The notes beneath the pieces are model-generated. The model saw only the letters and a list, made by a program, of their open reading frames with translations. It was not told where the DNA came from and did not search any database. DNA of 64,000 nucleotides from Petunia secreta (lineage: Eukaryota > Streptophyta > Magnoliopsida > Solanales > Solanaceae): the NCBI GenBank assembly GCA_029990175.1, contig JARKIP010000033.1, forward strand, positions 4,836,001 to 4,900,000. The letters are read 5' to 3'. Positions within the stretch are counted from its first letter, which is position 1. The number at the start of each line of letters is the position of its first letter. A program made the translations under genes and the position numbers. This document shows, one piece after another, positions 32,567 through 44,013 of the stretch.

Positions 32567-34081
32567 CTATACATAGTATCTCTTGACAGCGTCTGAGTTG
32601 ATTTGTTTTGGCCAGACTTCTCCATCCATCTCTGCCAGTATCAATGCTCCTCTATTCAGAACTCGGTGAACCATGTATGGTTCCTGCCAGTTTGGTGCAA
32701 ACTTGCCTTTTGCTTCTTCTTGATTTGGGAATATCTTCTTCAGTACTAGTTGTCCAGGTTCAAAGGATCTCTCTCGAACTTTCTTGCTGAATGCTTTGGC
32801 CATCCTTTTCTGATATAATTTCCCATGACATATTGCATTCAATCTCTTGCCGTCGATGAGGGCTAGCTGCTCTATTCTCCCTTTGATCCATTCAGCGTCT
32901 TTCAATTGCGTCTCTTGGATGATTCTCAAAGACTGTATCTCAACCTCTGCGGGTATCACTGCCTCGGTGCCATATACCAGCAAATAAGGAGTGGCCCCCG
33001 TCGATGTTCTTATTGTAGTGCGGTATCCTAACAGAGCATAAAATAGGTTCTCATGCCATTTCTTTGAAGTGCCCGTCATCTTACGCAATATCCTCTTGAT
33101 GTTCTTATTAGCCGCCTCGACCGCTCCATTCATTTGAGGCCTATATGCGGTGGAGTTGCGATGCTTGATTTTAAAGATCTCACTGGTTGCCTTCATCAGA
33201 TTGCTGTTGAGGTTGGACCCATTGTCAGTGATGATGGATTCAGGGATACCAAATCGGCAGATCATCTTATCACGGAAAAAGTTTGACATCACCTTCTTTG
33301 TTACTGACTTGTATGATGTAGTCTCCACCCACTTGGTAAAATAGACAATGGGCACCAGTATGAAGCGATGTCCATTGGAAGCAGCTGGCTCGATAGGTCC
33401 TATGACATCCATTCCCCAAGCGGCGAAAGGCCAAGGCAATCCCATAATGTTCAGCTCGTTAGGAGACACTCGGATCATATCCCCATGGAATTGGCATTGA
33501 TGGCATTTCCTCGCGTGGTTTATGCAGTCATGTTCCATTGTCATCCAGAAATAGCCGGCCCTCAACATCTTCTTTACAAGTACAAAACCATTCATGTGCG
33601 GGCCACACGCCCCAGAGTGTATTTCTTCTATCAGTTTAGCAGCTTCTTTTGCGTCCACACATCTCAACAAACCCAAGTCGGGTGTTCTTTTGTAGAAAAC
33701 CTCTCCATTCAGGAAGAAACCATTTGCTAGCCTTCTTAGTGTCTTCTTTTGGAGGTTTGTTGCATCCTTTGGGTAAATGCCTTCTTTGAGAAGTCTTTTG
33801 ATGTCGTAGAACCAAGGCTGTCTGTCTGACTCCTCTTCCACGTAATAGTAGCAAGCTGGTTGCTTTCTTACCGTCATGGGTATTGGGTCGATGAAGTTCT
33901 TGTCTGGATGTTTAATCATAGAAGATATGGTAGCCAAAGCGTCTGCGAACCCATTATGCAATCGAGGTACATGCTGGAACTCTATCTTGGTGAATATTTG
34001 CTTTAACTCCTTTATGCACTCCAGGTATGGTAGTATCTTGGAGTTCTTTGCTGTCCATTCTCCTCGTACTTGATGAATCAA
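32567..34081 (-). pseudogene. Ogre1 archaeal-type RNase H end and integrase
   Basis: An intact 504-codon frame. Residues 1-55 are the end of the aRNH domain (HVPRLHNGFADALATI). Integrase follows: finger residues in IEEIHSGACGPH and CHQCQFHGD, catalytic sites in WGMDVIGPIEP, ITDNGSN and GAVEAANKN, and the C-terminal GPY-like end PNWQEPYMVHRVL. The frame ends at SDAVKRYYV. It is the best preserved gene of the element, but its start is cut off from RNase H by a frame break at 34082-34189. Confidence 0.92.
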
Positions 34082-34189
34082 TAAGTCCGAATCCCCGATT
34101 CCAACAGCTCTTGTATATTCATGCCTACTGCCAATCTAAGACCCAGGATGCAGGCTTCATACTCGGCATGTTGTTGGTGCAAGGGAACC

Positions 34190-34948
34190 TTAGTTTGGAC
34201 GTGACAGGGTAGTGTTGTCCGGTCTCGAAACTAATACCGCTCCAATGCCGACTCCTTTGAAGTTTACCGCTCTATCAAAGAACAACCTCCAACCATCATA
34301 TTCTTCGGTGATCTCTTCTCCTACGAACATGACTTCTTCGTCAGGGAAGTAGGTGTGCAAAGGCTCATAGTCAACTTCCACCGGGTTCTCGGCCATATGA
34401 TCAGCCAAAGCTTGAGCTTTCACCGCCTTTTGAGTGACAAAAGTGATATCAAACTTGCTGAGCAGCATTTTCCATTTAGCCAGCTTTCTAGTGGGCATTG
34501 GTTTTTGGAAAATGTACTTGAGAGGGTCCATTCTTGATATCAGCAACGTTGAGTAGGATGTCAAGTAGTGTCTCAACTTTTGTGCTATCCATGTCAATGC
34601 ACAACATGTGCACTCCAGCAATGTGTACTTGGCTTCATAAGGAGTGAACTTCTTGCTTAGATAGTATATGGCTTGCTCTTTCCTCCCAGTTGAGTCATGT
34701 TGTCCCAATACACATCTGAAGGCCGAGTCCACCACGGACAGATATAAGATCAAAGGTCTCCCAGGCTCAGGTGGAACTAGCACGGGCAGGCACGATAAGT
34801 ATTCTTTGATCCGATCAAAGACCTTTTGGCAATCCTCTGTCCACTCGATCACCGCGTCTTTCTTTAGCAGCTTGATGATTTGTTTACAGATGACGGTGGA
34901 TTGTGCTATGAAATGAATGATGTAGTTGTGTCTTCCTAGGAAGCTCAT
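34190..34948 (-). pseudogene. Ogre1 RNase H and first half of aRNH
   Basis: The Ty3-type RNase H reads AIYYLSKKFTPYEAKY and LTSYSTLLISRMDPLKYIF. Then comes the start of the archaeal-type RNase H, WRLFFDRAVNFKGVGIGAVL, in which the Gly after the first catalytic Asp has become Arg. The frame overlaps the RT frame by 4 bases at 34945-34948, where a 1-nt shift has occurred. Confidence 0.88.
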
Positions 34949-35983
34949 AACCTCTTTCTTGCTTCTTGGGGTGGAAGATCCTTAATAGCTTTGATCTTTG
35001 AAGGTTCCAACTCGATTCCCCTTCTACTGATGATGAAACCTATGAGTTTCCCTGCCGGAACACCAAAAGCACTCTTTGCCAGATGCAAATTCAGATTGTA
35101 CTTTCGCAAGCGGTCGAAGAACTTTCGCAAGTTGTCAAGATGCTCTGAACACTTCTTTGATTTGATGATCACGTCGTCCACATAGACTTCAATCTCCTTG
35201 TGCATTAAGTCATGGAACATAGTTGTCATAGCCCTCATGTAAGTTGCCCCAGCATTCTTTAACCCAAATGGCATGACTTTGTAGCAGTAAGTTCCCCAAG
35301 ATGTAGTGAAGGCTGTCTTCTCGGCATCCTCTTCATCCATGAGCACTTGATGATAACTGACGAAACAGTCTACAAAGGATTGTAGTTCGTGCTTTGCACA
35401 GTTGTCAATCAAGATATGTATGTTTGGTAGAGGAAAATCATCATTCGGACTTGCTCTATTTAGATGTCTGTATTCCACACAAACTCGGATATTCCCATCT
35501 TTCTTCGGCACGGGGACGACATTGGCCAACTAAGTCGGATACTTGACCGTTTTTAGAATTCCTGCATTGAGCTGCTTAGTCACTTCTTCACCAATTTTCA
35601 ACAGAACCGATGACTTGAATGTTCGGGCCTTTTGTTTGACTGGCAGAAAGCCCTGATTGATAGGTAATTTGTGAGCTACCACATCCGTACTTATGGCAGT
35701 CATGTCATCGTACGACCAAGTAAATACGTCGTCATATTCTTTAAAAAACTCTGTGTCTCGCTGTTTGTCCTCGGCATTGAGGTGTACACTGATCCTTGTT
35801 TCCTTCACAATTTCCTTATCTCCTAAGTTTATCACTTCAGTCTCCTTAAGGTTTGGCTTAGGTTTGTTTTCAAATCTTTCAAATTCTTCTTGCGTAGTCT
35901 CATCAAAATCATCATAATCAGCTCTAGCTTCTCCAAATTCCATCGTTTCATTACACGTTGCGATTGTGGACTCAATGGGATTA
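34945..35983 (-). pseudogene. Ogre1 reverse transcriptase
   Basis: The exon-like frame opens just after a candidate splice acceptor at 35984. Motifs in order are KQLNAGILKTVKYPT, a stop (TAG at 35530-35532, where relatives have Trp), LANVVPVPKKDGN, then PNDDFPLPNI, FVDCFVSYHQ, MPFGLKNAGATY and the catalytic VYVDDVIIKS. Apart from the nonsense codon the domain is complete. Confidence 0.9.
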
Positions 35984-36157
35984 CTAATGCGAGTTCCGAA
36001 AAAGTAAAATATTACAAAATTAAAAGATTAAAACAAAAATTAAATAGGAAATGGTGCGATGTTTTATTTATGAATCCTTGCAAAATAAAGTTTGTAGGGA
36101 GACATGTGCAATAGAAAAGAGAAATGCAAACTTCACGGCTCAGGGTCGGGTTTTATT
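35984..36157 (-). other. Candidate intron between G-patch and RT of Ogre1
   Basis: A very A/T-rich interruption separates the G-patch frame from the RT frame. On the minus strand it ends with a T-rich tract and CGCATTAG. The RT-side frame is open from the very next bases (NPIESTIATCNET). Legume Ogre elements are known to carry a spliced intron between protease and RT. I could not fix a convincing GT donor. Confidence 0.5.
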
Positions 36158-36874
36158 TTAGAAAGCATAAGAAATAAGTTTTATCCCCTCAGCTCTACTA
36201 AGGTCCACGGTAAGCTCGTCCTGGTTGCTGGTCCAGTTGTTCAACGCCGCTCCAGATATAGCTTTTCTCAGTCCAGGAGGTTCAACATGTTCTTCCAAGA
36301 TCACACAGCAGTCTTCATCAGCCACGAACAGGTTTTGCATTCCTGCCAGCAGATCCTCTTCAGCATCAGCTACTTCCTGCTCCACTCCTTGTGCTGCGGA
36401 CACCACTCCTTTTTTACCATCCAAGTATCCAGTCGAGACAAAGATATGCAGGAGAGTCTTAGTGCTTTCCTTGTAGAACTTGAAATCCATTGACGCTTCT
36501 TCCATGCTCTTTTCATAGGTCATAACATACCCTATGCCAGCCTTCTCGTTGTCAGGCCTCATCACAATTCTAATTGACTCGACCATGCCATCCAAATTCT
36601 TGCCCAAACCTTTGCTCGGTTCATAGCCTTGTTTGATCATGATGCCCATAACCCAGTCTCCAAGCCACTTTATAGGTTGTGGAAGTACGTATGGCTCTTC
36701 GATCACTACCTCCATAGGTTCCAGTGCTTTGGGTATCCACACTTGCATTACTTTTGTTTCTTCAGAGATGTGTTTCCAATTGGGGCGAGCACTGGGTGAG
36801 TACATTGGCCGCTTCTCGGTCTTGGCTGGCAAGGTCTCACGAAATTCTCGTAATGGCACTCCCCAGTCAGACAT
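36158..36874 (-). pseudogene. Ogre1 polyprotein segment with G-patch
   Basis: A 238-codon frame between protease and RT. The segment IMIKQGYEPSKGLGKNLDG (about residues 77-95) has the spaced glycines of a G-patch, an RNA-binding module seen in several retroelement proteases. The C-terminal part is acidic. It follows the protease frame after a short gap with a frame change near 36890. A nucleic-acid binding role during maturation is inferred from the family. Confidence 0.65.
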
Positions 36875-36958
36875 GACCGGCTCCTAGACCAAGTTCCTCC
36901 CTTCGTAGCCTTTGCCTCGGCTATCCCAATAAGCACTGTAAAAGTTCCTCATTTTCTC

Positions 36959-38377
36959 TCAAAACCTAGGCGGCGTGTTGATCAACTTAGAAGCAAAGTG
37001 TGCAGTGTAGCCTTCTTGGACCGCGCTTGTGGGATCCCAACTTGAATTGTAATTCTTGCGACGTCCTCCTCGGGTGCCTTGTAGTGCTCCCACAAGTTCC
37101 ACCGTATAAAATATCTGACCCCCAGGAGTATTTCCTTCAATTGCCTGTATGGTTTGCTCATTGTAGATAGAATTATTCCCTTCGCCAAACACTACTACTT
37201 CTTTGTGGTCCCATTCGAACTTCACGGTTTGATACAATGTAGAAGGCATCGCACCAGCCATATGGATCCAGGGCCTTCCTAGCAGCAGATTGTAGGAAGC
37301 GGAAATGTCCATGACGTGGAACTCAGCAGTGAACTCCACAGGACCAACCATGATAGTCAAGTCAATCTCTCCAATAATGCTTCTTTGTGACCCATCAAAT
37401 GCCTTAACCTTCATGTCGCTTTCCCTTATCTTGCTTTGGTCATTTCCCATTCTTTTCAGAGTGATGAATGGGCATATGTTCAGACCAGAACCTCCATCGA
37501 TCAGAACTCTTCCCACGAACCAGTCTTTGCATTTGACAGTGACGTGCAAAGATTTGTTGTGATTCAACCCTTCAGGTGGTAGCTCATCTCCGTGAAAACC
37601 AATTCGGTTGGCCTCCATGACTTGTCCAACCATGCTAGCCAGGTTCTCAACCAAAGTGTTCACTGCAACATGTTCTTCATCCAATACCTTCATCAAAGCA
37701 CTTCGGTGATTCTCCGATTTGAGGAGCAAAGCCAAAACAGAGATTTGTGCTGGGGTTTCGCCCAAGTGCTCAACTACGGAGTACTCCTTTGCTTGTACTT
37801 TCTTCCACAGTCCCTTGGACTCTTCCTCGTTAATGCCTTGTCTCTCTTGAACTAAATGCTCGGGGGTGTAAATTCTCCCACTCCTAGTCATCCCTTGTGC
37901 GGCAACAGTCTCAGCTACACCTTTGCTCTTCCGCTCTCTTTCATAGTCCCATGGCAATGCCTTGTCGCTGTATGGTGGAACAACATCGACATAGAATTTA
38001 GGAGCTACCTCTACCTCAATAGGCTCCGGCGCGGTGGCGGCTTGAGCAACTGAAGCGGTTGCTGGTCCGTTTTCTTTCGCCTTAATAATAGTCCCTTCCA
38101 AGTTGCATTCCTCAGCCACCTCAATCAGGTTTACCCTACCGTCTCCATGATTAGGCAAAGGATTATTGTGCACATTCGGAGTTTTCAAGTGTATCACCTT
38201 TTGGTCGATCAGGTCTTGTATCTTGTCCCTTAAGGCATAGCACTTCTCGGTGTCATGACCAGGCTCTCCAAAGTGATAGGCACAGGTTTTGGTTTGATCA
38301 AAGTAAGGTGTCATTCTATCAGGCATTTTTAACGGCACGGGTTGTATGTGATCGGCTTCTTTGAGTCTCTCGAACAA
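36959..38377 (-). pseudogene. Ogre1 Gag C-terminus and aspartic protease
   Basis: A 472-codon frame. It starts with a zinc-finger-like segment, CAYHFGEPGHDTEKC, and RDKIQDLID. A variable linker follows. The protease active site reads VLIDGGSGLNI (about residue 292), and the landmark LLLGRPWIHMAGAMPSTLYQ follows. D-G-G replaces the more usual D-S-G. The frame ends at a stop at 36959. Confidence 0.85.
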
Positions 38378-39863
38378 CTGTGTACGAGATTAGCCAATGG
38401 AGTGTAGTTTCTTTTGGGTCTTGGGTTATTATTGGCATGAGGCCATGGTGAGTAAGTGTTGGTATTTTGGTAATTTGGACTTTGTGGGTATGCTGGTCTT
38501 TGTGGTGGTAGGTTTTGGTACATGGGCTGGGTGTTATAGACTGGGTAGGTGGATGTGGGTGGTATGTATGGGTAGAAGGGAGGAGGTGTTTGGTAGTAAT
38601 GGTTGTGAGTAGGGGAGTGGTCAAGTGATGCGGCCACGAAGGAGACAACGTCCTTCTTCTTTCTTGAGGTGGTATGCTGCCAACTTTTAGAGCTTTGTTT
38701 GCGGCTTGTAATGCAACCATGCTAACGATCCTTCCAGTCTTGCATCCATCTTCGACCATGTTGCCAATCTTGATCAGTTCTCCGAACTCCTTGTCTTGCA
38801 AATTCAGCATCTTGTCAAAATAGACATCTTCTTGTATGCGAATGAAAGTCCCAACTATCTCAGCATCTTCCATGGGAGGCTAGACTTTGGCGGCTTCGGC
38901 CCTCTATCTAGTTGCAAACTCTCTAAAAATCTCAGTAGGCTTCTTCTTCAGCTTCTCTAAGTAGAACCAATCGGGCATAGCGTCAGTGTTATGCCCGAAG
39001 CTATCAACAAAGTTTCCAGCCATTGCTTCCCAGCTCGTCCACTTCTTGGTTTGTTGCTTAGAGTACCATACCAATGCATGTCCAGTCAGACTGCGGTTGA
39101 ACTGCTGCATGCGAATCTTTTCTTCATGCCCAACCCCAATCAGCTTGTCACAATAAGATCTTAAGTGGGCCATTGGGTCTCTACTGCCATCGAACATGTG
39201 TGAACTTGGGTGTTTCGTAGCCTTCAGGTATTTTCAAGTCAGGATACAAGCAGAGATCCTCATAAGCTAACCCTCGGGTTCCCTTAGCGCCTTGGAGTTG
39301 TTTGAACTTCTCAACCAGCCATTAGGCTTGTTCTTTGGTGCTGTCTAGGTCGTCCTTAGTCCATGCGTACATTTCATGGTCCTTGGTGGGTGATGCCATG
39401 GTTTTGGTTTCAACAGTGAAGGCGGGTATATTGTTTTGTGGTCCTTTTGGTGGTGCAGTGTGGGTAGGGTAAGGAAGGTCTCTTTCGGGGGTAAAGTGGA
39501 TCTTTGCCGTGAGGGCGAGCACTTTGGTTCGGTTCAATGATCCCATCAGTATGGGCAAGAGGGATCCTACTTTCCAATTCAAGCAACCTCTGCTCCAGCT
39601 TAGTGTAGTTTTCATAAGCGGCCATGCTTTGTTTCTCATGAGTACAAACCTTATCGAACTCAGCCATGATATTTCGTCTCGTCCTTGTCCTTGTAGGTAA
39701 AGGGGGAGGTGTTGGAATCGATCATATGGACCTTAACCGGTATTGCGGCCCGGCCAGAATGCACAAACCAAACTTTCGGGGACTTGGGAACTGACATATC
39801 AAAACAAGAAGATAAAACGTGAGTACATGTTAGCTTAAATAAAAATTGCATCGTATCATGCAT
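38319..39863 (-). pseudogene. Ogre1 Gag
   Basis: Fragments in changing frames: the leader FTYKDKDE (about 39700), a helical segment TKLEQRLLELESRIP (about 39600), the capsid-like core with MAHLRSYCDKLIGVG and FNRSLTGHALVWYSKQ (39197-38904), then the EFGELIKIGNMVEDG segment (38873 on) and a Pro/Tyr/Asn-rich stretch overlapping 38637-38329. Stops at about 39660, 39320, 39197 and 38880 show decay. Gag would form the particle shell. Confidence 0.8.
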
Positions 39864-40044
39864 GGGACCTCAACATCAGCTCCAGTGTCTTCCTTTTCCT
39901 TATCCTCTTTGGCCTCCTCCTTGGGTTTGTGAACCACATTATTGAGCGGAGTATCAACAAATGTTTCCAACAAGTCTTCCCATCCTCCATGTAACCCAAA
40001 GCCTTTACTAAGAACTCACAAATTTCCAATCCTCTCGCTTCTTT

Positions 40045-41504
40045 CTATTCCAGCGGTACTGACTTAAAATATTCTCCCCACCCCTTGAGCAAATCCTGCA
40101 AATTTTCAGTAGCTTGCCTTGCAGTTATGACCTTGCTGGTCCAATACTTGAGTTCGTCTCCTTTGATCTTATCTTTATATTGTCTCCTCATCTCTCTTTC
40201 TTGCGTCACCATTAACTCCTTCTTTCTTTGATTAAACTTTTGTTTCAGCTTCTTGTATTTTTCAGCAGAATTCGGAGCCTTGGCTTTCCCTTTAAGAGTA
40301 TTCTTAGATCGATACTTTGCCTTGTCTTTGTCAAGCCACTGAGGGTAGGTTAGGGTAGCTGTGGGGCTCACCCTACTGTCACGACCACGGCAAAACTGCA
40401 TAGTAAGCCTTCTCTCCCATATTGTCAGTATAGTGAGGACCATCGGATGCTCGATGTCTTTTATGTCAATATTGAAACTCCTTCCCTCAGTTAGCCGCGG
40501 AGTTTTTTGTGTCATGCCCACTTGTCGAAAGATCCTTAGAGGAACATAATGATGAGTTCCTCGGAATCCAATCAATGTCAAGAAGGTGATGTCTTGACCT
40601 TGTATGGAGACAGCAAAACCAGCACAATATTCGATCACCCATTGCACCTCTTGCAGTTCCTCGAGCCTAGTGTACCATCCTTCCATGTTTGCGGGGTATT
40701 CCCATGTCACTATTCCAGCCATGCGGGCGCTATGTGAGCGAATCCCTCCTTGCTAAGAGGGTTTTGGTGCTACTGGACTGACAGGGACGTTGTGCAAATG
40801 CTCTATCAACCAGATTTCCAGCAACAGATTGCAACCTTCAAAAAAGTCTCTTCCCCTCCTACATTTAGTCAAAGCCCTATAAACTTCTCCCAAAATCATC
40901 GGGACCAAACTCACTTGACATTTAAAGGTACCTCTGCGCAAACCCTCTACTACTCTTCCGAGCCTTATGTCGATCTTCCCTCCCTTCTCGGGGAAACCAT
41001 GCTTCCTAGAAAAGCGATGATGAAAGCATTGGATTCGGTCCATTCCCAATCTTGAACTTCCCACACCCTATTCCATTCGTGTCTAAGTGTCGGATCTCCA
41101 AACCTAGAATGCAAGTATTCTAACGTGACTTTTCCATCAATCACTCCCTCGACATATGGATCATAAGGGGCTCTTAGCAAATCAATGAAATCCTTAGGTT
41201 CCATGTCTCGAGGACAAATCATAGTCTTGGGTCCAGGCTCTAATTCCGTTAATCCTCCAAATTCTTCCAACATCTGTGCCAACTCGAAACCATTGAAGTG
41301 AAACACAGCCATTTTGTAGTCCCAGAAATGGGTAGCAGCTTCAACCAAGCCAGCCACGACAGTGTAATTCTTGAGAGCTATCAATTCCCCCAACATCTTT
41401 TGAACATGAGCTTTGCTGACAACGGCCAAATCCTCCCACCAAAGTCTAATCAAGTGGAGTGGTCGGGAAACAATCTCAAATTGGAGAGTACCCTTTGCAG
41501 CCAT
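40045..41504 (-). pseudogene. Ogre1 ORF1, copy B (plant-mobile-domain-like plus coiled coil)
   Basis: The start is taken at MAAKGTLQF (41504). The globular part reads VEAATHFWDYKMAVFHFNGF, ELAQMLEEFGGLTE, YLHSRFGDPTLRHEW and FIIAFLGSMVSP. It continues in a second frame (41064-40753) and in 40722-40045, which has TFLTLIGFRGTHHYVPLRIF and a Lys/Gln-rich helical end. The FWD...F.F...EL...LEE pattern resembles the DUF7745 / plant mobile domain families, from memory. It lies upstream of gag, where Ogre elements carry ORF1 of unknown function. Two frame changes break it. Confidence 0.65.
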
Positions 41505-41847
41505 AGTCTGAAAACAAAACAAGAAAAAGTAAAGACCAAAACACTCTTATAGTTTTGATCATGTTCAAACAGACAATCAATGTTTTGTGCAAACGCTTCT
41601 TCGAATTAATGCAATTTATCATTCTTCGGGTTAAAAACCCTTTTTGACATTTGGCGTAGGTTTACTAATAGACTATTTTGTGCCAAGGACGTACAGCCTT
41701 CTTAGGTTTGTTATTATGCAAAAAAGAATAAATACGCATTTTGTAGCCAATTATTCTCATAAATCCCCCCAAAATTTATAAATCAGTACATGACAATAGT
41801 TTTGGAAAGGTAAAAATACAAAACAAGAAATGAAAATGACACTTTGA

Positions 41848-42186
41848 CTAGGGGACACACTGCTTTTCCATCTTAGCTCTCTTTGCTTCTCGTGTAATTT
41901 CCTTGATCTCTTCTATAGCCTTGACTAAGTACCCTTTTGCTGCTACCAAATGTAAGATGTCTACCTCTGCGCACTCTGAATTCCATTGCTCAAGCTTTGT
42001 TTCCAATGCCTCTATCTTTCCTTCTAGTTCCAATGTACGCTTCTGCCACACTTCGATCTCTTCTTTGTTTTCCTTATCCATCTTAACAGCCTTCAGCATG
42101 ATCTCTCGGTACCGGATTTGAGCCTCCGCTTCACGATCTCTCACATTGTTCCCACTACTCGGTCCTATAACCACATTTCCCTTCAT
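41848..42186 (-). pseudogene. Coiled-coil end of Ogre1 ORF1, copy A
   Basis: A 112-codon Glu/Lys-rich helical frame (EIEVWQKRTLELEGKIEALE). It lies directly after copy A of ORF1, as the helical end lies after copy B, so it is probably the C-terminus of copy A. Confidence 0.5.
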
Positions 42187-42460
42187 ACTAGAGCGCGACC
42201 AGGTATTGTAGTTTGGTTAGCATCCAGCGTTGTATCTATCAGGTACTAGAGAGGCTTCTTCCATGACTTGTCTTCCTTCCCATGACTTCCTAATGCTTTT
42301 GACCTTTGAAACAATATCTTCAGTGTAGTCAAACTAATAATCTTGCGTGTTTGGTATCACTGGTATTATTTGATTCCTCCCTGCTTGCCTCATTACTCTT
42401 AGCGGTTGATAAAGTTGGAGGCCTCTTACCATAAGTATCACAAAGGATGCATTCTCGGAA

Positions 42461-43383
42461 CTAATGATGAAATCTGACGAAGGAAACCAAGTGAACATCT
42501 ACTAAATAGAGTCTACCGTTATGTTTTTGAACAAGTTTACCCACTTCTCTGTGTTGCTTGGCTGCTTGAATTCTAAAACCCCATACCGTTCCCCAATCAA
42601 ATAGTTTTAACCAGCTGGTTTGGACAAGGCTTGCACAGCTCTTGCTTTTCTTAAATGTTCTTTGAACCACGCTTGCAATAGAAGATTACACCCTTGAAAG
42701 TATTTTGCTCCCCTTTTGCAACAACTCAAAGCTCAATAAATGTCTGCTACTATCATAGGAACTATGGTATAACAATAACCATCAATTCCGTTGAACACTG
42801 CATTGGCGACCATGACAACTCTAGAACATATGTCGTGATTTGAATTCTCGGGGAAAACCATTACTCCTAAGAAACCAATAGCAAATGCAAGTGGTCTAGC
42901 CATCCTCCAATCGCCATAGGACTCAAACTCCTTCTTATAACTATCATACGCCCTCAAGTGCCCAAACCGAGTGTAAAAATAGGAAAAGGGGATCTTCTTT
43001 TGATGTAAAACCCCCACATCCACACTTGCTACCATTCCTAACTTCTTTCAAAATTCGTCAGCTGTGGGGGCACTAGGTGCTAATATGCAACCTCCTTGCC
43101 AACGATGTTTTTCTAGCCCCGAGTGCGACACAAAACCCCCTATGTCTTCCAACAAAGTGGTTAATTCAATATCCCCAAACCTAAACACGTTCAATTCTTC
43201 ATCCCAAAATGACACCGCTGCTTCGATCATCTCTCTACATGGTTCCATTTCTAGTAACGAAACAAAATGACCCAGGTGTTGACGTACTTCGGTTTGCTCT
43301 CCTAGTGACAAATTGTTCCACCAATTGGTTAATAAACGAGGTGTGCCCATAGTCATCCCAAAACGATGGAACTTTTGACTCAT
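42461..43383 (-). pseudogene. Ogre1 ORF1, copy A (plant-mobile-domain-like)
   Basis: A diverged paralogue of copy B: MIEAAVSFWDEELNVFRFGD and ELTTLLEDIGGFVS line up with FWDYKMAVFHFNG and ELAQMLEEFGGLTE, and FYTRFGHLRAYD with LHSRFGDPTLRH. Frames are 43383-43048, 43035-42733 and 42670-42461, separated by stops. It sits between the 5' UTR and copy B, so ORF1 is duplicated in tandem in this element. Confidence 0.65.
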
Positions 43384-43995
43384 TGAGACCTAAAATCAAG
43401 AAAAATAAAAATTTAAAACCCCGCCCCCTTTAAGAATAATTGAACAAATCAAAATACATTGTTATTCTCGTCTTACTTTTTCTCTTTTCTTTTCTTTTCT
43501 CTCAAATGCACATAATCATGTCCAAACGTCCCTTTGGGGTCGAAAAACCCGTTTAGGTAGTTTGGTCAAGTTGAAAACTAGTCGGCTCACGAGAAGCCCC
43601 TCCTACGGCATGATGCATGCTCATTACAATAGAAGAGGGTGTAATTTCTAGACACGGTTCCCCAAGGCGGACGACCAAGGAGTGGGATCATTTGAAATTG
43701 TTAGCTGTACCACGGACCAACTATATTTCAACATGTCCCTCTTAAAAGGTGTTTTAGTGGTGAAGCAACCGTGGGATCCACGTAATCGCCAAGTGTGTGT
43801 GAAGTGTCGTTTTCCAGGATTGGGGGAGTATGGGTGAAGTGCAAAATGTCATATAAAGAATTTAACAATAAATAAAGTGCAAGAAAACAAACAAAAAAGG
43901 AAACCAAGTTAGTATACTGATAATAATAGTGAATAACAAGATAGCAATTAAGTAAATCCCAAAACAAAGACACGTTGTGGTTAGGACTTTGAGTA
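43384..43995 (-). other. Ogre1 5' untranslated leader
   Basis: No gene supported between ORF1 copy A and the PBS. It would be the packaged RNA leader. There is a C/T-rich tract on + near 43470-43500. Confidence 0.5.
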
Positions 43996-44013
43996 TCCCC
44001 AGTGAAGTCGCCA
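43996..44013 (-). promoter_or_regulatory. Primer-binding site of Ogre1 (tRNA-Arg type)
   Basis: Minus strand TGGCGACTTCACTGGGGA, three bases after the LTR end ATGACA. Ogre elements use TGGCGACTCCACTGGGGA-like sites, recalled as pairing with tRNA-Arg. Confidence 0.85.

Noticed and set aside
43996..44013. tRNA gene candidates at the primer sites (8281, 29371, 43996, 52351)
   Set aside because: Each matches only the 3' end of a tRNA next to an LTR; no cloverleaf is present.
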